A stretch of 7,200 nucleotides of DNA, taken from the NCBI GenBank assembly GCA_003229495.1, contig QIEB01000005.1:1-7200 (forward strand). Direction: 5' to 3'. The position numbers and the translations under genes are program-made. Shown piece after piece: positions 6,251 through 7,200 of this stretch (its first letter is position 1; every line of letters starts with the position of its first letter). The notes below the pieces were generated by a model. That model was not told where the DNA came from. It ran no database searches and worked only from the letters and a program-made list of their open reading frames with translations. Source of the DNA: Flammeovirgaceae bacterium (GTDB lineage Bacteria > Bacteroidota > Bacteroidia > Cytophagales > Cyclobacteriaceae).

Positions 6251-6823
6251 TCAAAATTTAACAGATAGAGCGAGACCACTGCTCAATATTCCAAAATCCT
6301 GCCGCAGGCTGGGAGTCACTTGTATTGAAGCGATTTTATCTTTGGGGAAATTCTTGAGATGTGCATCCACAAAAGCATCAGCAATTACTATGAAATACGC
6401 CAGCATGGAACCGATGATAAGGAAGTCACGGTCTCTTCGAAAGCGACTTGCTTCTCTCTCCAGTGTACTTTCCGGAAGAGTATGTAAAGGATTATCCGGA
6501 TCAATATTTCCGGACCTCACTGCAAAAAGAGCATTTCTGGTATCATTATAGCGTACATCATTCCAGTTAATGCCATATCCCAGTGCGGCACCACCACCAT
6601 AGACAATTGGCAATTTCCAGTACTTATTATTGTATATCTGACCAGACCCGGGAAATGCTGCCGACAATAACGCTGCCCTCTGAGGGTCTTTACTTTTTGC
6701 TCCTTCTCCCATTAGTAGCAGTTCGTTTGGCTTGGGGGCCAGAGTATCCCGGGACTGCCCAAAACTCTCCATCACTGCAGTCAAGGTCAAAGCTATTATA
6801 AGGGTGAATAATCTGGCTAACAC
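6251..6823 (-). CDS. DUF5683 domain protein, probable membrane protein
   Basis: The 190-residue product has an N-terminal signal sequence (LARLFTLIIALTLTAVMESFG, likely cut around residue 22), then DPQRAALLSAAFPGSGQIYN (46-65) and NKYWKLPIVYGGG, the core of DUF5683, a family found beside parB and dapB in many Bacteroidota. Two hydrophobic segments follow, about 70-86 and 134-152, with a charged Arg-rich loop (EREASRFRRDRDF) between them. The C-terminus ends in Phe (LALSVKF), as many outer-membrane proteins do, but it is too short for a barrel. The function is unknown. The start is GTG at 6823-6821, 3 bases after the parB stop; dapB begins 3 bases after its own stop, so translation is probably coupled. 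Confidence 0.9.
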   Translation of the reverse strand: MLARLFTLIIALTLTAVMESFGQSRDTLAPKPNELLLMGEGAKSKDPQRAALLSAAFPGSGQIYNNKYWKLPIVYGGGAALGYGINWNDVRYNDTRNALFAVRSGNIDPDNPLHTLPESTLEREASRFRRDRDFLIIGSMLAYFIVIADAFVDAHLKNFPKDKIASIQVTPSLRQDFGILSSGLALSVKF

Positions 6824-6826
6824 GGA

Positions 6827-7200
6827 CTAAAAATCTAGTATTTCCAGTATACGATTCAAATCATCCGTGGATACGAATGGTATGCGGATTTCACCTCGAC
6901 TTTTTTCATCGGCGGTTATCCGAATTCGGGATCCGAAATGAGAGCTTAGTTTTTCCTGCAATTGACGAAGGGCAATTTCATGGGAAGTATTGGACCTGGT
7001 CCTGGGAGGTTTTTCCAGGTGGCCACTGACGATAGCCCTCACCAGAGCCTCTACTTTTCTTACACTAAGATCATCTTTGACGATTTGGCGGAATAGATTG
7101 AGCTGGGTATCAATATTTTCAACATTGATCAATGCCCTCGCATGACCCATGGATATTGTTTTATCCCTGATTCCTATCTGTATGTCTGGGGGTAATTTCA
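6827..7200 (-). CDS. parB: ParB chromosome-partition protein, C-terminal part (continues past the right edge)
   Basis: ParB binds parS sites, spreads on DNA as a CTP-dependent clamp and drives origin segregation with ParA. The 124 codons seen here start inside the DNA-binding region: KLPPDIQIGIRDKTISMGHA, then RALINVEN, close to the usual end of the ParB helix-turn-helix domain. After a linker (EKPPRTRSNTSHE) comes the C-terminal dimerisation domain (QLQEKLSSHFGSRIRI..., GEIRIPFVSTDDLNRILEIL), ending at TAG 6829-6827. The internal Met at 7150 is not the start, because the frame stays open with family sequence to the window edge. The CTP-binding N-terminal domain lies outside. parA is expected next, upstream. 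Confidence 0.93.
   Translation of the reverse strand, partial: KLPPDIQIGIRDKTISMGHARALINVENIDTQLNLFRQIVKDDLSVRKVEALVRAIVSGHLEKPPRTRSNTSHEIALRQLQEKLSSHFGSRIRITADEKSRGEIRIPFVSTDDLNRILEILDF

Noticed and set aside
6827..7200. parS site near parB
   Set aside because: No TGTTTCACGTGAAACA-like palindrome is present here or elsewhere in the window; no CACGTG core was seen.
1..7200. A new defence, mobile or biosynthetic system
   Set aside because: All but two of the complete genes belong to recognised housekeeping or common enzyme families, base use looks even, and no repeats, integrases or unusual gene clusters are visible.

Overview
The window reads as ordinary chromosomal DNA from a member of the Bacteroidota, most likely Cytophagales or a near relative. 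The evidence is the gene order parB–DUF5683–dapB–lepB, a long type I signal peptidase with a large insertion, a short DapB, a textbook Bacteroidota promoter (TTTG, 19 bases, TACTTTTG) ahead of rpsF, and start sites that almost all lack a Shine-Dalgarno sequence. All protein genes lie on the minus strand except ung.

Layout from left to right: the first 30 codons of a GSCFA-domain protein run off the left edge (1-92, minus). A short gap holds an intrinsic terminator and a second stem-loop. Next comes the ribosomal operon rpsF-rpsR-rplI (1287 down to 227), in which rplI is broken by a frameshift. Then come a membrane-anchored coiled-coil protein of unknown function (1398-2324), a class I SAM-dependent methyltransferase (2422-3204) directly behind apaG (3208-3594), and ung on the plus strand (3697-4359), which meets lepB tail to tail with no spacer. 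The right part is a tight cluster transcribed parB, DUF5683 gene, dapB, lepB (7200 down to 4360), with gaps of 3, 3 and 13 bases.

The right cluster joins chromosome partition (ParB), diaminopimelate and lysine synthesis (DapB) and protein export (LepB). The left operon makes the bS6 and bS18 proteins of the small-subunit platform, with uL9-type protein bL9 after them. I see no mobile element, CRISPR array, tRNA, rRNA, toxin-antitoxin pair or defence system.

The observations most worth a second look are: (1) rplI interrupted by what looks like a 14-base deletion; (2) a strong Shine-Dalgarno sequence before rpsR only, in a phylum where bS18, bS6 and bS21 hide the anti-Shine-Dalgarno; and (3) apaG and the methyltransferase lying in one frame, separated by a single TAG. 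I did not find a convincing new multi-gene system.
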